Below are positions 33,565 through 43,279 of a stretch of DNA of 64,000 nt, piece after piece. The DNA lies in assembly GCA_027061805.1 (NCBI GenBank), contig JAMOWA010000064.1, positions 1 to 64,000 of the forward strand, in the 5' to 3' direction. The stretch is from Thermoanaerobaculia bacterium. Lineage in GTDB: Bacteria; Acidobacteriota; Thermoanaerobaculia; Thermoanaerobaculales; Sulfomarinibacteraceae. Numbering within the stretch: the stretch's first letter is position 1; each line of letters opens with the position of its first letter. The position numbers and the translations under genes were made by a program. Under the pieces are notes generated by a model, which did not search any database, was not told the origin of the DNA, and saw only the letters and a list, made by a program, of their open reading frames with translations.

Positions 33565-35727
33565 TCAATCGTCCACGGGCAGCGGCGTCAGCACGCCATC
33601 CTGCAGCCTGTAGCCGACCCCCGTCATCACCTCGTCCAGCGCGTCGGGATCCTCGTAGAAGCTGGTCCCCACCAGGTCTGCCGGGTACTGCCGGTAGACG
33701 GCGGTGATGGCCCCCGAATCCACCTCGAAGGCGGCATAGCCCGCGCACAGCGTCTCGGCGTACACGAGGCTCGACGGCGTCACGTCGGGGTCGGAGGCCG
33801 AGACCATGAAGATCGGCGACAGCCGGGACAGGAGCGCCTCCAGCCCGGGGATCCCCCCGAGGATCGGGTCGTTCTTCACGGTGCCGGTCACGAGCTCCTG
33901 GAGCGACTCCGAGGAGATGGCCGGCGTGGTGAACTCGAACACGCCCTGGTGGTCCGCCACGAAGGAGGCGTGGATGTCGCCCGAGATCACCACCGTGTTC
34001 CCCGTCTGGCGGAACATGTCCAGCAGGGCGGCCCGCATGTTGGGGAAGCCCTCCCACTGGTCCACGTTGAGGTTGATCCTGGTGCGCAGCGCATCGGGGA
34101 ACCCCTCGGGAAGCGTGGGGGCGATGGCCGGGTTGGTGAAGTCCAGGATCATGGGGGCCATGGAGACCGAGCTGGCCACGACGTTCCACCGCGCGGTGCT
34201 CGTGCCCAGGGTCTGGGCCAGCCACGCCATCTGGGCGTCACCCAGCGCGTTCTCCGAGGCGCCCTGGGTCTCCAGGAAGCGGGCCCCAGCGTAGAGCTTG
34301 AAGGGGTCCCTCATGACCATGTAGCGGGACCCCAGGGAGCTGAACTGGCTGGTCTTGCCCAGGTAGAGGTAGCTGAGCCCGTGGGTCAGCCGGGCCATGG
34401 TGTCGGGCGGGAAGGGGGGATCGTACCCCGCCGCGGCGAAGAGCGCATTCACGTAGGAGGCGCTCACCCGCCCCCCGAGGAGCTCCTCGGCGATGCCCAC
34501 CGCCGTCTTCATGTCGAGCCCCGGGTTCGCCGCCAGGACCACCTGGGTGGCGATGAGGTACGCGGTGTGGGTCAGCACGTCGAGGCCCAGGTCCTGGAGA
34601 TCCACATGGCCGTCCAGGTGGGGCGCGATCTGCTCGAACATCTCGTCCCCCAGCATGAGGCGCAGGGTGTCCTCGTCCACCGCCACGGCCCCCGGGAAGG
34701 CGTTCTCCGGGATCAGGTGATCGGGACGATAGGTCCTGTAGTCGGTCATGAGGAGCTCGAGGTTGGCCCCGAAGCGGAGGTCCCGGTAGATCTTCGAGTT
34801 GGGGTAGAGGTCGTCCTCCCCGATGTCCAGGGTGCCGTCCTCGCCCAGGCCCACCTCGGTGGGAACCCACTCCATCCAGGCGCGCTCCGCGTTCCGCCGG
34901 CGCTCGGGATCGGCCTCGTCCTTCCGTCCGTCGAAGTAGGTGCCCACGTCGCCCCAGCAGTCGTCCGAGAACTCGTGGTCGTCCCAGATGACCACGAAGG
35001 GGTACTGTCGCCGCACGTCCTGGAGCACCGGGTCGGAGAGGAAGGTCCGGTAGAGGGTCCTGTAGTTGGCCAGGCTGGCAGCGGCGTGGTAGGGGTGCTC
35101 GGGATCACCCAGCTGGATGGCCCCCTCCAGGTCCTCGAACACCACCTTCCGCTCGTCACTGGGATCCTGGAAGGAGGGATCTCCCGTGGTCTCGTACACG
35201 AAGTCCCCCAGGTGGACGATGAAGTCCAGGTCGTCCGGATGGTCCCTGAGCAGCTGGAGGTAGCTGTTGTAGTACCGCCCCGCGTAGTCCTGTCCGTAGG
35301 CCACGGCGAAGCGCACCGCCTCGTCGGCCTCGGGGTCGGGGGCCGTCCGCGTGACGCCGGGGAGGGTCCACACCATCTCCTCCCCCACCGCGACACCGAA
35401 CCGGTAGTGGCAGGTCGTCCCCGGATCGAGCCCCGTGACCCTGACCTTCACGCAGTGGTCGTACTCCGCCAGGGCCGTGAGCTCCCGGGTGACCACCACA
35501 TCGGTGAAGTCGGGGTCGGTGGCGACCTCGAGCACCACCGGCACGTCGGCCCCGGCATCGTCCGGGTCCACCGCCCGGGTCCAGAGCACGACGCTGTCGG
35601 GGCGCGGGTCTCCGGACGCCACGCCATGGGTGAAGTGGGCCGGCTGAAGTGCGACGGCCGGGCCCGCGGCGAGCAGGGCCAGAACGGCCACCACCGCCAC
35701 CATCGGGTACATTCTGGATTGCATCAT
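33565..35727 (-). CDS. phoD: PhoD-like alkaline phosphatase/phosphodiesterase
   Basis: Secreted metallophosphoesterase of 720 aa. After the signal peptide (VAVVAVLALLAAGPAVA) come the PhoD N-terminal domain signature FTHGVASGDPRPDSVVLWTR, a fibronectin-like domain, then the metal-site motifs IVHLGDFVYE, VVIWDDHEFSDD and SGDIHASF. The signal lacks a twin-arginine, which is unusual because PhoD enzymes normally use the Tat pathway. The ATG at 35727 has GGAGG 7 nt upstream; the track's extra 30 residues are upstream DNA. It probably releases phosphate from phosphodiesters in the periplasm. Confidence 0.9.
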   Translation of the reverse strand: MMQSRMYPMVAVVAVLALLAAGPAVALQPAHFTHGVASGDPRPDSVVLWTRAVDPDDAGADVPVVLEVATDPDFTDVVVTRELTALAEYDHCVKVRVTGLDPGTTCHYRFGVAVGEEMVWTLPGVTRTAPDPEADEAVRFAVAYGQDYAGRYYNSYLQLLRDHPDDLDFIVHLGDFVYETTGDPSFQDPSDERKVVFEDLEGAIQLGDPEHPYHAAASLANYRTLYRTFLSDPVLQDVRRQYPFVVIWDDHEFSDDCWGDVGTYFDGRKDEADPERRRNAERAWMEWVPTEVGLGEDGTLDIGEDDLYPNSKIYRDLRFGANLELLMTDYRTYRPDHLIPENAFPGAVAVDEDTLRLMLGDEMFEQIAPHLDGHVDLQDLGLDVLTHTAYLIATQVVLAANPGLDMKTAVGIAEELLGGRVSASYVNALFAAAGYDPPFPPDTMARLTHGLSYLYLGKTSQFSSLGSRYMVMRDPFKLYAGARFLETQGASENALGDAQMAWLAQTLGTSTARWNVVASSVSMAPMILDFTNPAIAPTLPEGFPDALRTRINLNVDQWEGFPNMRAALLDMFRQTGNTVVISGDIHASFVADHQGVFEFTTPAISSESLQELVTGTVKNDPILGGIPGLEALLSRLSPIFMVSASDPDVTPSSLVYAETLCAGYAAFEVDSGAITAVYRQYPADLVGTSFYEDPDALDEVMTGVGYRLQDGVLTPLPVDD

Positions 35728-35828
35728 CGGAACACCTCCAACCGTGTTCGCCCCCGGACGTGCCGGGGAATCCTGGTCCAGGGATCTCCACTGCCTGCGA
35801 AAACCGGGTCCTCTCAAGTATACGCCCG

Positions 35829-35834
35829 TATAAT
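35829..35834 (+). promoter_or_regulatory. Consensus leaderless -10 for the MgtC/DUF4010 gene
   Basis: A perfect TATAAT with exactly 6 nt (CATGGA) before the ATG at 35841, and no room for a ribosome-binding site. Transcription would start at or next to the start codon. Confidence 0.6.
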
Positions 35835-35840
35835 CATGGA

Positions 35841-37115
35841 ATGGACAGCCTCGCCAACCACGTGCAGCCCGAGCTGGCCGGATTCATCCTGACGCTGGCC
35901 CTCTCACTGCTCATCGGCTTCGAGCGCGAGGAGCTCCGGGACGACCGGCCCCTCTCCTTCTTCGGCGGCGTGCGGACCTTCCCGCTCATCGGCCTCTCGG
36001 CCTTCCTCCTGCGTGCGGGTTTCCCCGGCACGGCCCTCCCCTTCTCCGTGGGCCTCGTGGTGCTGGGAGGCCTGCTGCTCCTGTCCCACTCCACCTCGCT
36101 GAAGACCACCCACATGGGCATCACCTCGGAGATGGCGGCCGTCCTCACCTACGGTCTCGGCGGCGTGGCCGCGGGCGGCCAGTACTGGCTGGCCGTGGCC
36201 GGCGGCGTGGTGGCGGTGCTCCTCCTCCACGAGAAGGAACGGCTGGAGGGCCTGGTGGACCGGATCCCCCGCGGGGAGCTGGGTACGCTGCTGCGCTTCC
36301 TCCTCCTCACCGGCGTGATCCTCCCGGTGGTCCCCAACCACCGGTTCACCGCACTCGACATCAACCCCTTCAAGATCTGGCTCGTGGTGGTGGCGGTCAG
36401 CGGCATCTCCTACCTGAGCTATCTGCTCCAGCTCCGGTGGGGCCGCGCCGGCCTCATCCTCGCCGGGCTCCTCGGCGGCGCCTACTCCTCCACCGCCACC
36501 ACCGTGGTGCTGGCCCGCCAGTCCAGGAACAGCACGCGGCGTCCCGTCCGGTTCGCCGGGGCGATCCTGGCCGCCACGGGGGTCATGTACATCCGGCTGT
36601 GGATCCTCATCCTGATCTTCGCGCGGCCCCTGGCGGCCCACCTCACGCTGCTCTTCTGGGGCTCCGGCCTGACCGCCATCGCCGTGGGCGCCCTGCTGGC
36701 CCACTCCCGCCGGGCCGAGCAGCCCGACGCCGACGCCACCGACGGAATCCGGCGCCCCTCGGAGAACCCCCTGGAGCTCACCTCGGCCTTCACCTTCGGT
36801 GCCATCTTCGTGGCGGTCCTGGTCCTCACCCGGTGGGTCGCCGGCCACTTCGGGACAACCGGCGTGCTGGCCCTGGCCGCAATCATGGGAGCCACCGACG
36901 TGGATCCCTTCATCCTGGGCATCACCCAGGCGGCGGGAGGCACCACGCTGCCCCTGGCCACGGCGGCCCTGGCCGTGGTGATCGCCGCCTCGGCCAACAA
37001 CCTCATGAAGGGCCTGTACGCCCTGTTCTTCGGCAGCCCCACCACCGGGCGGCTCTCCCTGGCGCTCCTCGCCCTGTGGGGCGCGGCGTCGCTGGGCGCC
37101 TTCTTCCTCCTGTGA
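35841..37115 (+). CDS. MgtC/SapB-DUF4010 family membrane protein
   Basis: A 424-aa polytopic membrane protein. The N-terminal third is MgtC/SapB-like (LALSLLIGFEREELR, GGVRTFPLIGL, TSEMAAVLTYGLGG). The C-terminal two-thirds is DUF4010 (GGAYSSTATTVVLARQS, MGATDVDPFILGITQ, AASANNLMKGLYALFFG). About a dozen hydrophobic helices are visible. The family is associated with Mg2+ or envelope homeostasis, but no transport has been proven for DUF4010 proteins. It is divergent from phoD and appears to be expressed from a leaderless promoter. Confidence 0.9.
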   Translation: MDSLANHVQPELAGFILTLALSLLIGFEREELRDDRPLSFFGGVRTFPLIGLSAFLLRAGFPGTALPFSVGLVVLGGLLLLSHSTSLKTTHMGITSEMAAVLTYGLGGVAAGGQYWLAVAGGVVAVLLLHEKERLEGLVDRIPRGELGTLLRFLLLTGVILPVVPNHRFTALDINPFKIWLVVVAVSGISYLSYLLQLRWGRAGLILAGLLGGAYSSTATTVVLARQSRNSTRRPVRFAGAILAATGVMYIRLWILILIFARPLAAHLTLLFWGSGLTAIAVGALLAHSRRAEQPDADATDGIRRPSENPLELTSAFTFGAIFVAVLVLTRWVAGHFGTTGVLALAAIMGATDVDPFILGITQAAGGTTLPLATAALAVVIAASANNLMKGLYALFFGSPTTGRLSLALLALWGAASLGAFFLL

Positions 37116-37133
37116 CGTCGTCCCGTGGGGGTG

Positions 37134-37172
37134 CGGCCCCGTGCCTGATGCCGGTCCTCGGGCACGGGGCCG
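37134..37172. terminator. Bidirectional terminator-like hairpin
   Basis: A perfect 12-bp stem CGGCCCCGTGCC/GGCACGGGGCCG with a 15-nt loop sits between the convergent MgtC and glutaredoxin genes. No T-run follows, as is common in very GC-rich genomes. Confidence 0.65.
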
Positions 37173-37175
37173 GAT

Positions 37176-37427
37176 TCAGTCCTCCAGACCCAGCTCCCCG
37201 AAGGTCGAGGCACACCCCCTGAAGCCGATGGAGACCCGTTCGTGGTCCACCACCACGGGCAGCCTGTGCTCCCAGCAGTGCCTCCGGAGCTCGGCCATCC
37301 CCCCGGGATCACGGCTGAGGTTCACCTCCCGGAACCGCACGCCCCTCCGGCGCAGGTCCTCGCACAGGGCCGCGCTGTGGGGGCAGCCGTCCGCCGTGAA
37401 CACCACGATCGTGAAAATGGGGCTCAC
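37176..37427 (-). CDS. Glutaredoxin-like protein
   Basis: An 83-aa glutaredoxin-fold protein: FTIVVFTADGCPHSAALCEDL carries the active-site region with a CPHS motif, so it is monothiol-like, plus a second Cys 5 residues on. The cis-Pro segment is HRLPVVVDHERVSIGF. The GTG at 37427 overlaps the era stop (GTGA), placing it at the end of the phoH-era operon. It may reduce protein disulfides or carry an Fe-S cluster. The track's N-terminal extension is antisense to era. Confidence 0.75.
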   Translation of the reverse strand: MSPIFTIVVFTADGCPHSAALCEDLRRRGVRFREVNLSRDPGGMAELRRHCWEHRLPVVVDHERVSIGFRGCASTFGELGLED

Positions 37428-38392
37428 CCCTCCTCCGGCTCCCGGCCGCGCACCGGCGGAATCTCCAGCTCCGGGAGGTCCACGGCGCCGTCGATGACCG
37501 CCATGCCCGGCTCCATCTCGGCGAGCAGGCGGGCGTCCTCGCGCCACCGCGGGTGGACCTTCACGCGAAGCCCGAGGTAGATGCGGATTCCCAGCCTGGC
37601 CTCCAGCTCACGGCGGGCGGCGGTGCCGATCTCCCTGATCATGCGGCCGCCCCGGCCGATGACGATGGCCTTCTGGCTGGAGCGCTCCACGTAGATCACG
37701 GCGTCGATGGAGAGGAGATCGTCGTGCTCCTCGAAGCGCTCCACCAGGACCCCCGTGGTGTAGGGCAGCTCGTTCCGGGTCGCCGCCAGGAGCTTCTCCC
37801 GCACGATCTCGGCCACGAAGAAGCGCTCGGTCTGGGTGGTGGTGAGGCCCGGTGGGTAGAGCGGCGGCCCCTCCGGCAGCGCACCGAAGAGCCATTCCCG
37901 GAGCTCGTCGAGGCCCTCGCCTGACACCGAGGAGATGGGGAGGATCTCCGTTTCGGGCCGGAGCTCGCCGTGGCGCGCCATGAGGGGGAGGAGTGACGAC
38001 CGGTCCCGCACCAGGTCGATCTTGGTGAGCAGCGCCAGCACCGGCGCCTCCACGGGCTCCAGGAGCCCGAGCAGGTACTCCTCGCCCCGCCCCCACGGCT
38101 GGGAGGCGTCCACCAGGTGCAGCACCACGTCCACCTCCTCCAGCGCCGAGCGCACCTCGCTCATCATCCGGGCGTTCATGCGGTGGAGGGGCCTGTGGAC
38201 GCCGGGGAGGTCGAAGAACACCGCCTGGCCGCGGGGGTCGTCCAGGATGCCCACGATCCGGTTCCGCGTGGTCTGGGGCTTCGCCGAGACGATGGCCACC
38301 TTCTCCCCCAGGAGCGCGTTGAGGAGCGTGGACTTGCCCGCGTTGGGCCGGCCCACCAGGGCCACGAGCCCCGACCTCGGGCCCTCCGTCAT
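37424..38392 (-). CDS. era: GTPase Era
   Basis: GTPase that binds the 3' end of 16S rRNA in 30S subunit assembly. It is 322 aa. G1 is GRPNAGKST, the switch region is KPQTTRNRIVG, G3 is DLPGVH, G4 is TKID, and a C-terminal KH domain holds IVIGRGGRMIREIG. It is of normal length. The ATG overlaps the corC stop (ATGA). It sits in the conserved ybeY-phoH-era neighbourhood, all linked to ribosome and RNA maturation. Confidence 0.96.
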   Translation of the reverse strand: MTEGPRSGLVALVGRPNAGKSTLLNALLGEKVAIVSAKPQTTRNRIVGILDDPRGQAVFFDLPGVHRPLHRMNARMMSEVRSALEEVDVVLHLVDASQPWGRGEEYLLGLLEPVEAPVLALLTKIDLVRDRSSLLPLMARHGELRPETEILPISSVSGEGLDELREWLFGALPEGPPLYPPGLTTTQTERFFVAEIVREKLLAATRNELPYTTGVLVERFEEHDDLLSIDAVIYVERSSQKAIVIGRGGRMIREIGTAARRELEARLGIRIYLGLRVKVHPRWREDARLLAEMEPGMAVIDGAVDLPELEIPPVRGREPEEG

Positions 38393-39654
38393 TCTCCCGT
38401 CTCCCCCTGCCCGGCGAGCCGCTCCACCAGCACGGCGGCCACCCGGCGCTCGTCCACCTGCTCCACCACGAAGCGGAGGCCCAGGCCCTCGTCCACCACC
38501 TCGGCTCCCGTCTCGGGCACGGTGCCGTAGCGGGCGAACACGAGGCCGCCCACGGTGTCCACCTCCTCCTCGTCCACCTCCACGCCGAAGAGCTCCTCCA
38601 GGACCTCCAGGGGGGCGCGCCCCTGCAACCGGAAGACCCCCTCCCGTACCTGCTGCCACTCCGGAGGCTCTCCCGCCTCGTGCTCGTCTCGGATCTCCCC
38701 CACGATCTCCTCCAGCACGTCCTCCAGCGTGACCAGGCCCGCGGTGCCGCCGTACTCGTCCACCACGATGGCCATCTGCTGGTGCTGCTGCTGGAAGTCG
38801 CGGAGAAGGTCGCCGAGCTTCTTGGCCTCGGGCACCACCAGGCACTCCCGCGCCAGCTCCCCGGCGGCGGGGCGGTCCCCGTTCTTGAGGTGCTCCACCA
38901 CCGACTTCACGTGGACCACGCCCTGGATGTGGTCCACGGTCCCCTCGTAGACGGGGATCCGGCTCCGGTGGGTCTCGGCGAAGATGGCCAGGAGCTCGTC
39001 GAAGGAGGTGGTCCGCGGCACCGCCACCATGTCGGTCCGGGGCGTCATCACCTCGCGGACCGTGGTGTCGAAGAACTCCACCAGCGAGCCCAGGAGCTCG
39101 CCCTCCTCCTCCTCGAAGATCCCGGCGGCCTCCCCCACGTCCAGGAAGGCCTGGATCTCCCGCTCGCTGACCTCCTCCTCCTCGTCCTCCACGGGACCGC
39201 CCTCGGGCCCGGGCCGGCGCGCCACGGTCCGCAACAGGCCACGGAGGGCGGGACGGACCACGCGGAGGAGCGCCGCGAGGTGCTCCTCGGTGAGCGACCT
39301 GGCCAGGAGCCGGGCCACCACCACAGCAAGGATGGGGATGCCCGCCGCGAGGGCGATCCTGCGGGGAGCACCTCCGCCCACGAGCCTGGGGATCAGGAGC
39401 CACACCGCGCCGGCGCACGCCAGCTCCAGCCAGCGGAGCGCGTCCAGGACCTGGGAGAGGTGGACGGGCGGCTCCGTTGCGCCGGTGGGCAGCAGGGAGG
39501 GGTGGTCCTCCAGCAGGCCCTGGAACCGGACGTTGCCCATGTCGCCCAGGGCGGTGGCCAGCGCCTCCAGGATCACCAGGGCCATCCCCGCCGCCGCGAG
39601 CCCCAGCAGGAGCGTCACGGGATGGACGAACCACGCCGCGAGCTGCACGTTCAC
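38389..39654 (-). CDS. corC: CorC/HlyC-family CBS-domain protein
   Basis: A 421-aa membrane protein with three or so N-terminal helices, an acidic linker (EDEEEEVSEREI), and a CBS pair (VREVMTPRTDMVAVP; ECLVVPEAKKLGDLL; VVDEYGGTAGLVTLEDVLEEIVGEI). It ends with a CorC_HlyC transporter-associated domain. Family members affect Mg2+ or Co2+ efflux and bind nucleotides on their CBS domains. The GTG start overlaps the ybeY stop (GTGA), so it is translationally coupled. Confidence 0.9.
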   Translation of the reverse strand: MNVQLAAWFVHPVTLLLGLAAAGMALVILEALATALGDMGNVRFQGLLEDHPSLLPTGATEPPVHLSQVLDALRWLELACAGAVWLLIPRLVGGGAPRRIALAAGIPILAVVVARLLARSLTEEHLAALLRVVRPALRGLLRTVARRPGPEGGPVEDEEEEVSEREIQAFLDVGEAAGIFEEEEGELLGSLVEFFDTTVREVMTPRTDMVAVPRTTSFDELLAIFAETHRSRIPVYEGTVDHIQGVVHVKSVVEHLKNGDRPAAGELARECLVVPEAKKLGDLLRDFQQQHQQMAIVVDEYGGTAGLVTLEDVLEEIVGEIRDEHEAGEPPEWQQVREGVFRLQGRAPLEVLEELFGVEVDEEEVDTVGGLVFARYGTVPETGAEVVDEGLGLRFVVEQVDERRVAAVLVERLAGQGETGE

Positions 39655-40076
39655 GGGAGGAGCTCCTCCCGGAGATCGAGCTCGAGCCTCTCCATCTCGC
39701 CCCCGTCGGCCTCGTGGTCGAACCCCGCCAGGTGCAGGACACCGTGCAGCGTCAGCTCCTCGAGCTCCCGCTCCAGGGAATGGCCCAGTCGCCGGGCCTG
39801 GGCGCGCGCCGTGTCCACGGAGATCACGATCTCCCCCAGGAAGCGCAGCCCGTCGGGCAGGGTCTCCCCGTCCGGAAACGACAGCACGTCCGTCGGAGCG
39901 CCGATCCCCCTCCAGGTGCGGTTCAGCTCCTCCAGGCGCCCGTCACCCGTCAGCACGAGGGACACCTCGGCATCGTCGATGCCGAGGCGGTCCAGGGTCG
40001 CGCGGACCACGCGGCGCAACCGCTCAGCCACCGGACCGGCCGGACGGCGTTCCATCGAGATGGGTATCCGAATCAC
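39651..40076 (-). CDS. ybeY: Endoribonuclease YbeY
   Basis: Zinc-dependent rRNA-maturation RNase of 141 aa. The metal motif HGVLHLAGFDHEAD near residue 110 (HxxxHxxxxxH) is complete, and the family segments LNRTWRGIGAPTDVLSFP and LGEIVISVD precede it. It starts at a GTG (40076) inside the preceding HD gene, a 53-nt overlap; an ATG 21 nt downstream is an alternative. It works on 16S rRNA 3'-end processing and acts with Era. Confidence 0.94.
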   Translation of the reverse strand: MIRIPISMERRPAGPVAERLRRVVRATLDRLGIDDAEVSLVLTGDGRLEELNRTWRGIGAPTDVLSFPDGETLPDGLRFLGEIVISVDTARAQARRLGHSLERELEELTLHGVLHLAGFDHEADGGEMERLELDLREELLP

Positions 40077-42309
40077 TCCTGCGTTCCCTCCGGTTGAAGT
40101 CGAAACCGGGATAGTCGATACGGCTGTGGAACATGTTGGTCAGGACTCCCAGGAAGGCCTGGCTGACCTCCTCCAGCTCCTTGAAGGTGAGGTCGGAGTC
40201 GTCCAGCTGCCCGTCCTCCAGCGCGTCGTTGACGATCCTGGAGATCATGGCCCGGATCTTCGCCGGGGAGTGTGCATCCAGGGTCCGCGCCGCCGCCTCC
40301 ACCGCATCCGCCAGCAGGAGGATGCCCAGCTCCTTCGTGTGGGGCCTGGGACCCGGGTACCGGTACTCGTTCTCCTGGACCTGGTTGTCCTCGCCCGCCA
40401 GCTCCTTCGCCCTGGAGTAGAAGTATCGGATGAGCTTGGTGCCGTGGTGGGTGGCGATGGCCTGCCGGATGGGGAGCGGCAGCCTCTCCTTCCGGGCCAT
40501 CTCCAGCCCCTCCTTCACGTGGTTCCTGATGATGAGGGCGGACATGGAGGGGGCAAGGTTGTCGTGGGGGTTCTCTCCCCGCTGGTTCTCCACGAAGTAG
40601 TTGGGCTTGGCCAGCTTCCCCACGTCGTGGTAGTACGAGCACACCCGGAGCAGGAGGCCGTTGGCCCCCACGGCGTTGGCCCCGGCCTCCGCCAGGTTGC
40701 CCACGGCGAGGGAATGCTGGTAGGTCCCGGGAGCCTTCAGGGACAGCTCCTTGAGCAGCGGCAGGTTCTGGTTGGAGAGCTCCAGCAGCCGCAGGTCCGT
40801 GGTGATCCCGAAGAGGGCCTCGAAGACGGGAAGCAGGAAGGTCACCGTCCCCATGGCCAGGGGCCCTCCCAGGAGCGCCACCACGCCCTCCACCGCCATG
40901 GTGCTGGGGGACCCGCCCATGCCACCGTACAGCAGGAGCACCCCCATCACCACCAGGTTGGCGAGGCCCACCACCAGCCCCACCCGGGTGAACACCGAGC
41001 GCTCCTTGTAGCGCTGGGCCGCCATCACGCCCACCAGGCCGGCCGCCAGCGCGTAGATGGTCACCGACAGGTCCCCGCCCAGCATGAGGCCCACCAGGAG
41101 CGCCTGGGAGACTGCGAAGAGGATGGCTGGAGTCAGCCCCAGCAGGAGCAGCGCCACCACCGGCCCCGCCGCGTGGGGCAGGGCCCACAGGTAGGTCGCG
41201 GACGAGGAGAGCGCGGGGCTCTGGCTGTTGAGCGCCACAGCGGTGGACAGGAACAGGCCCAGGCGCTCGAGCCCCGTGAAGACCGCCATCAGCAGGAAGA
41301 CCGTGGAGAGGCTCACCCTGACCTCGCCGACGGAGGTCAATCGGTGGATCAGCTGCCACCATCCCAGCACGATGATCACCACCAGCAGCGCCGTTCCAGC
41401 GGAGGAGGCATAGGTGGTGAGCTCCATGCGTTGCTCGTTGAGGCTCCGGAGGAGCCGGGCCACCTCGGGGCTCACCGTGTCGCCCCTGCGGATCAGGACC
41501 TGGCCCCGCTTGAAGCTCTGAAGCCTGGGTGTCACCCCGGCCGCGGCGGCCTCCACCCTGGACGAGGTCTCGGCCCTGTTGAACACCAGGTCGGGCGCCA
41601 GGTTGGTCTCCAGGAAGCGGGTCACCGGCTTGATCCACCGTCGGCGGACCTCGGCCTCCTCCAGGAGGCTGGCACGCAGCGCCGGGCCCAGCTCGGTCCG
41701 GAGATCGATGGCCGACGACAGTTCCGCCAGGGAGACCACCTTCTCGCTGCGGTCCGGAAGGGTCCTGACCACCACGCCCCGCTGGCCCCGCCGCTCCAGC
41801 TCGCGCCGGTCGTCCAGGAGGTGGCGGGAGTAGACCTGGCCCACCACGCGCAGGAGCGCGCCCTCCAGGTCGGCGCTGCACTCGGCGCTCTGGAGCACCC
41901 GGACCATGTCGTCGTCCATGTGCATCCCGGAGGCCTGGGCCAGCTCCGCCCGGGACAGCCCTCCGTTGGTGATCTCGTCCCGGCACACCGAGAAGAGGAC
42001 GCTGATGGAGCTCTCGAACTCCTGCCGCACGCCGGGATCCAGGTCGTACACGGGCAGGACCGACGCCCGCGCCTCCTCGCGGAGACGCTCGGTGGCCTTG
42101 ATGTCGGGGATCGCCTGGTCGGACTGGACCACCACGTCGAAGGTGGCCACGTCGCCCGGCTCCCACAGGGGCAGGCGCGGCGCGGTGCGCGGCATCACCA
42201 GCCAGCTGCAGGCCACCGCGGCAACGAGCCCCCAGAGGAGCGGTTTCTCGAGCACCCGGTCCCACCACCCGGCCCGCCGCTGGAGCTCTCTCTCGATCCG
42301 GCTAGCCAT
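40024..42309 (-). CDS. 7TM-HD family phosphohydrolase (PgpH-like)
   Basis: A 761-aa membrane protein with an N-terminal transmembrane helix, a 7TMR-HDED-type extracytoplasmic domain (about residues 60-310), seven transmembrane helices (about 310-510), and a cytoplasmic HD domain. The HD domain carries GTYQHSLAVGNLAE, YYHDVGKL, NPHDN and ATHHGT. PgpH proteins of this architecture hydrolyse cyclic di-AMP. It is the standard neighbour between phoH and ybeY. The ATG overlaps the phoH stop by 8 nt. The ORF track extension is antisense. Confidence 0.92.
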   Translation of the reverse strand: MASRIERELQRRAGWWDRVLEKPLLWGLVAAVACSWLVMPRTAPRLPLWEPGDVATFDVVVQSDQAIPDIKATERLREEARASVLPVYDLDPGVRQEFESSISVLFSVCRDEITNGGLSRAELAQASGMHMDDDMVRVLQSAECSADLEGALLRVVGQVYSRHLLDDRRELERRGQRGVVVRTLPDRSEKVVSLAELSSAIDLRTELGPALRASLLEEAEVRRRWIKPVTRFLETNLAPDLVFNRAETSSRVEAAAAGVTPRLQSFKRGQVLIRRGDTVSPEVARLLRSLNEQRMELTTYASSAGTALLVVIIVLGWWQLIHRLTSVGEVRVSLSTVFLLMAVFTGLERLGLFLSTAVALNSQSPALSSSATYLWALPHAAGPVVALLLLGLTPAILFAVSQALLVGLMLGGDLSVTIYALAAGLVGVMAAQRYKERSVFTRVGLVVGLANLVVMGVLLLYGGMGGSPSTMAVEGVVALLGGPLAMGTVTFLLPVFEALFGITTDLRLLELSNQNLPLLKELSLKAPGTYQHSLAVGNLAEAGANAVGANGLLLRVCSYYHDVGKLAKPNYFVENQRGENPHDNLAPSMSALIIRNHVKEGLEMARKERLPLPIRQAIATHHGTKLIRYFYSRAKELAGEDNQVQENEYRYPGPRPHTKELGILLLADAVEAAARTLDAHSPAKIRAMISRIVNDALEDGQLDDSDLTFKELEEVSQAFLGVLTNMFHSRIDYPGFDFNRRERRSDSDTHLDGTPSGRSGG

Positions 42310-43279
42310 CGGCGCCCCTCTCCCCCCGGCCGCGGTGCCCCGCCTCCCACTGGTCGTACCGGTCCACGATGCGCTGGACCAGCCGGTGACGCACCACGTC
42401 ACGGTGGGTGAACTCGATGAGGGCGATCCCCTCCACCCCCTTCAGCACGTTGATGGCCTCCACGAGGCCAGAGGTCCTCCCGCCGGGAAGATCGATCTGG
42501 GTGATGTCGCCCGTGATCACGGTCCTGGAGTGGAAGCCCATCCTCGTGAGGAACATCTTCATCTGCTCCGGGGTGGTGTTCTGGGCCTCGTCCAGGATGA
42601 TGAAGGCGTCGTTGAGGGTCCGTCCCCTCATGAACGCCAGCGGCGCGATCTCGATCATCTGGCGCTCCATGAGCTTGGAGACCCGGTCGTAGCCGAGGAT
42701 GTCGTAGAGCGCATCGTAGATCGGCCGGAGGTAGGGGTTGATCTTCTCCACCAGGTCGCCCGGAAGGAAGCCCAGGCGCTCCCCCGCCTCCACCGCGGGC
42801 CGGGTCAGGATGATCCGGCGGACCTCCTGGTCCAGCAGCGCCGCGGCGGCCATGGCCACGGCCAGGTAGGTCTTGCCGGTCCCCGCCGGCCCGATCGCGA
42901 AGACGTAGTCGTGCTGGAGCACGGCATGGATGAACCGGCGCTGGTTGAGGTTGCGGGGTACCAGGTAGCGCTTCAGCGTCGCCGGGATCGTGGTGTCCAG
43001 GAAGAAGTCCACCAGGTCGATCTCCAGGTCCTCCTCCAGGACCCGGACGCCGGTCCGGAACTCCTCCCGGCCCACGGAGCCCCCCGCCTCCAGCAGGCGG
43101 TCGAAGGACTCCAGGAGGCGGACGACGATCTCCTCGGCCTCGGGGTCCCCCGACACCACCACGCGTCCGCCGCGGGCCTTGACGTCCACCCGGAGGCGGT
43201 CCGCCAGGTAGCGGAGGTTCTCGTCCCTCACGCCGAAGAGGGTCCCGGAGTGCCCCTCGTGGAGCTCGATGGTCCTCAT
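42302..43279 (-). CDS. phoH: PhoH-family ATPase
   Basis: A 325-aa P-loop ATPase. A short N-terminal KH-like region ([24 protein letters not shown]) precedes Walker [13 protein letters not shown] and Walker [27 protein letters not shown] follows. PhoH/YbeZ interacts with YbeY in RNA metabolism, matching the operon context. It is the first large gene of a six-gene operon (phoH, HD, ybeY, corC, era, glutaredoxin), with a long leader of about 200 nt. Confidence 0.93.
   Translation of the reverse strand: MRTIELHEGHSGTLFGVRDENLRYLADRLRVDVKARGGRVVVSGDPEAEEIVVRLLESFDRLLEAGGSVGREEFRTGVRVLEEDLEIDLVDFFLDTTIPATLKRYLVPRNLNQRRFIHAVLQHDYVFAIGPAGTGKTYLAVAMAAAALLDQEVRRIILTRPAVEAGERLGFLPGDLVEKINPYLRPIYDALYDILGYDRVSKLMERQMIEIAPLAFMRGRTLNDAFIILDEAQNTTPEQMKMFLTRMGFHSRTVITGDITQIDLPGGRTSGLVEAINVLKGVEGIALIEFTHRDVVRHRLVQRIVDRYDQWEAGHRGRGERGADG

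Noticed and set aside
38680-42411. 1243-aa plus-strand ORF
   Set aside because: Antisense to corC, ybeY and the HD phosphohydrolase; low-complexity shadow composition.
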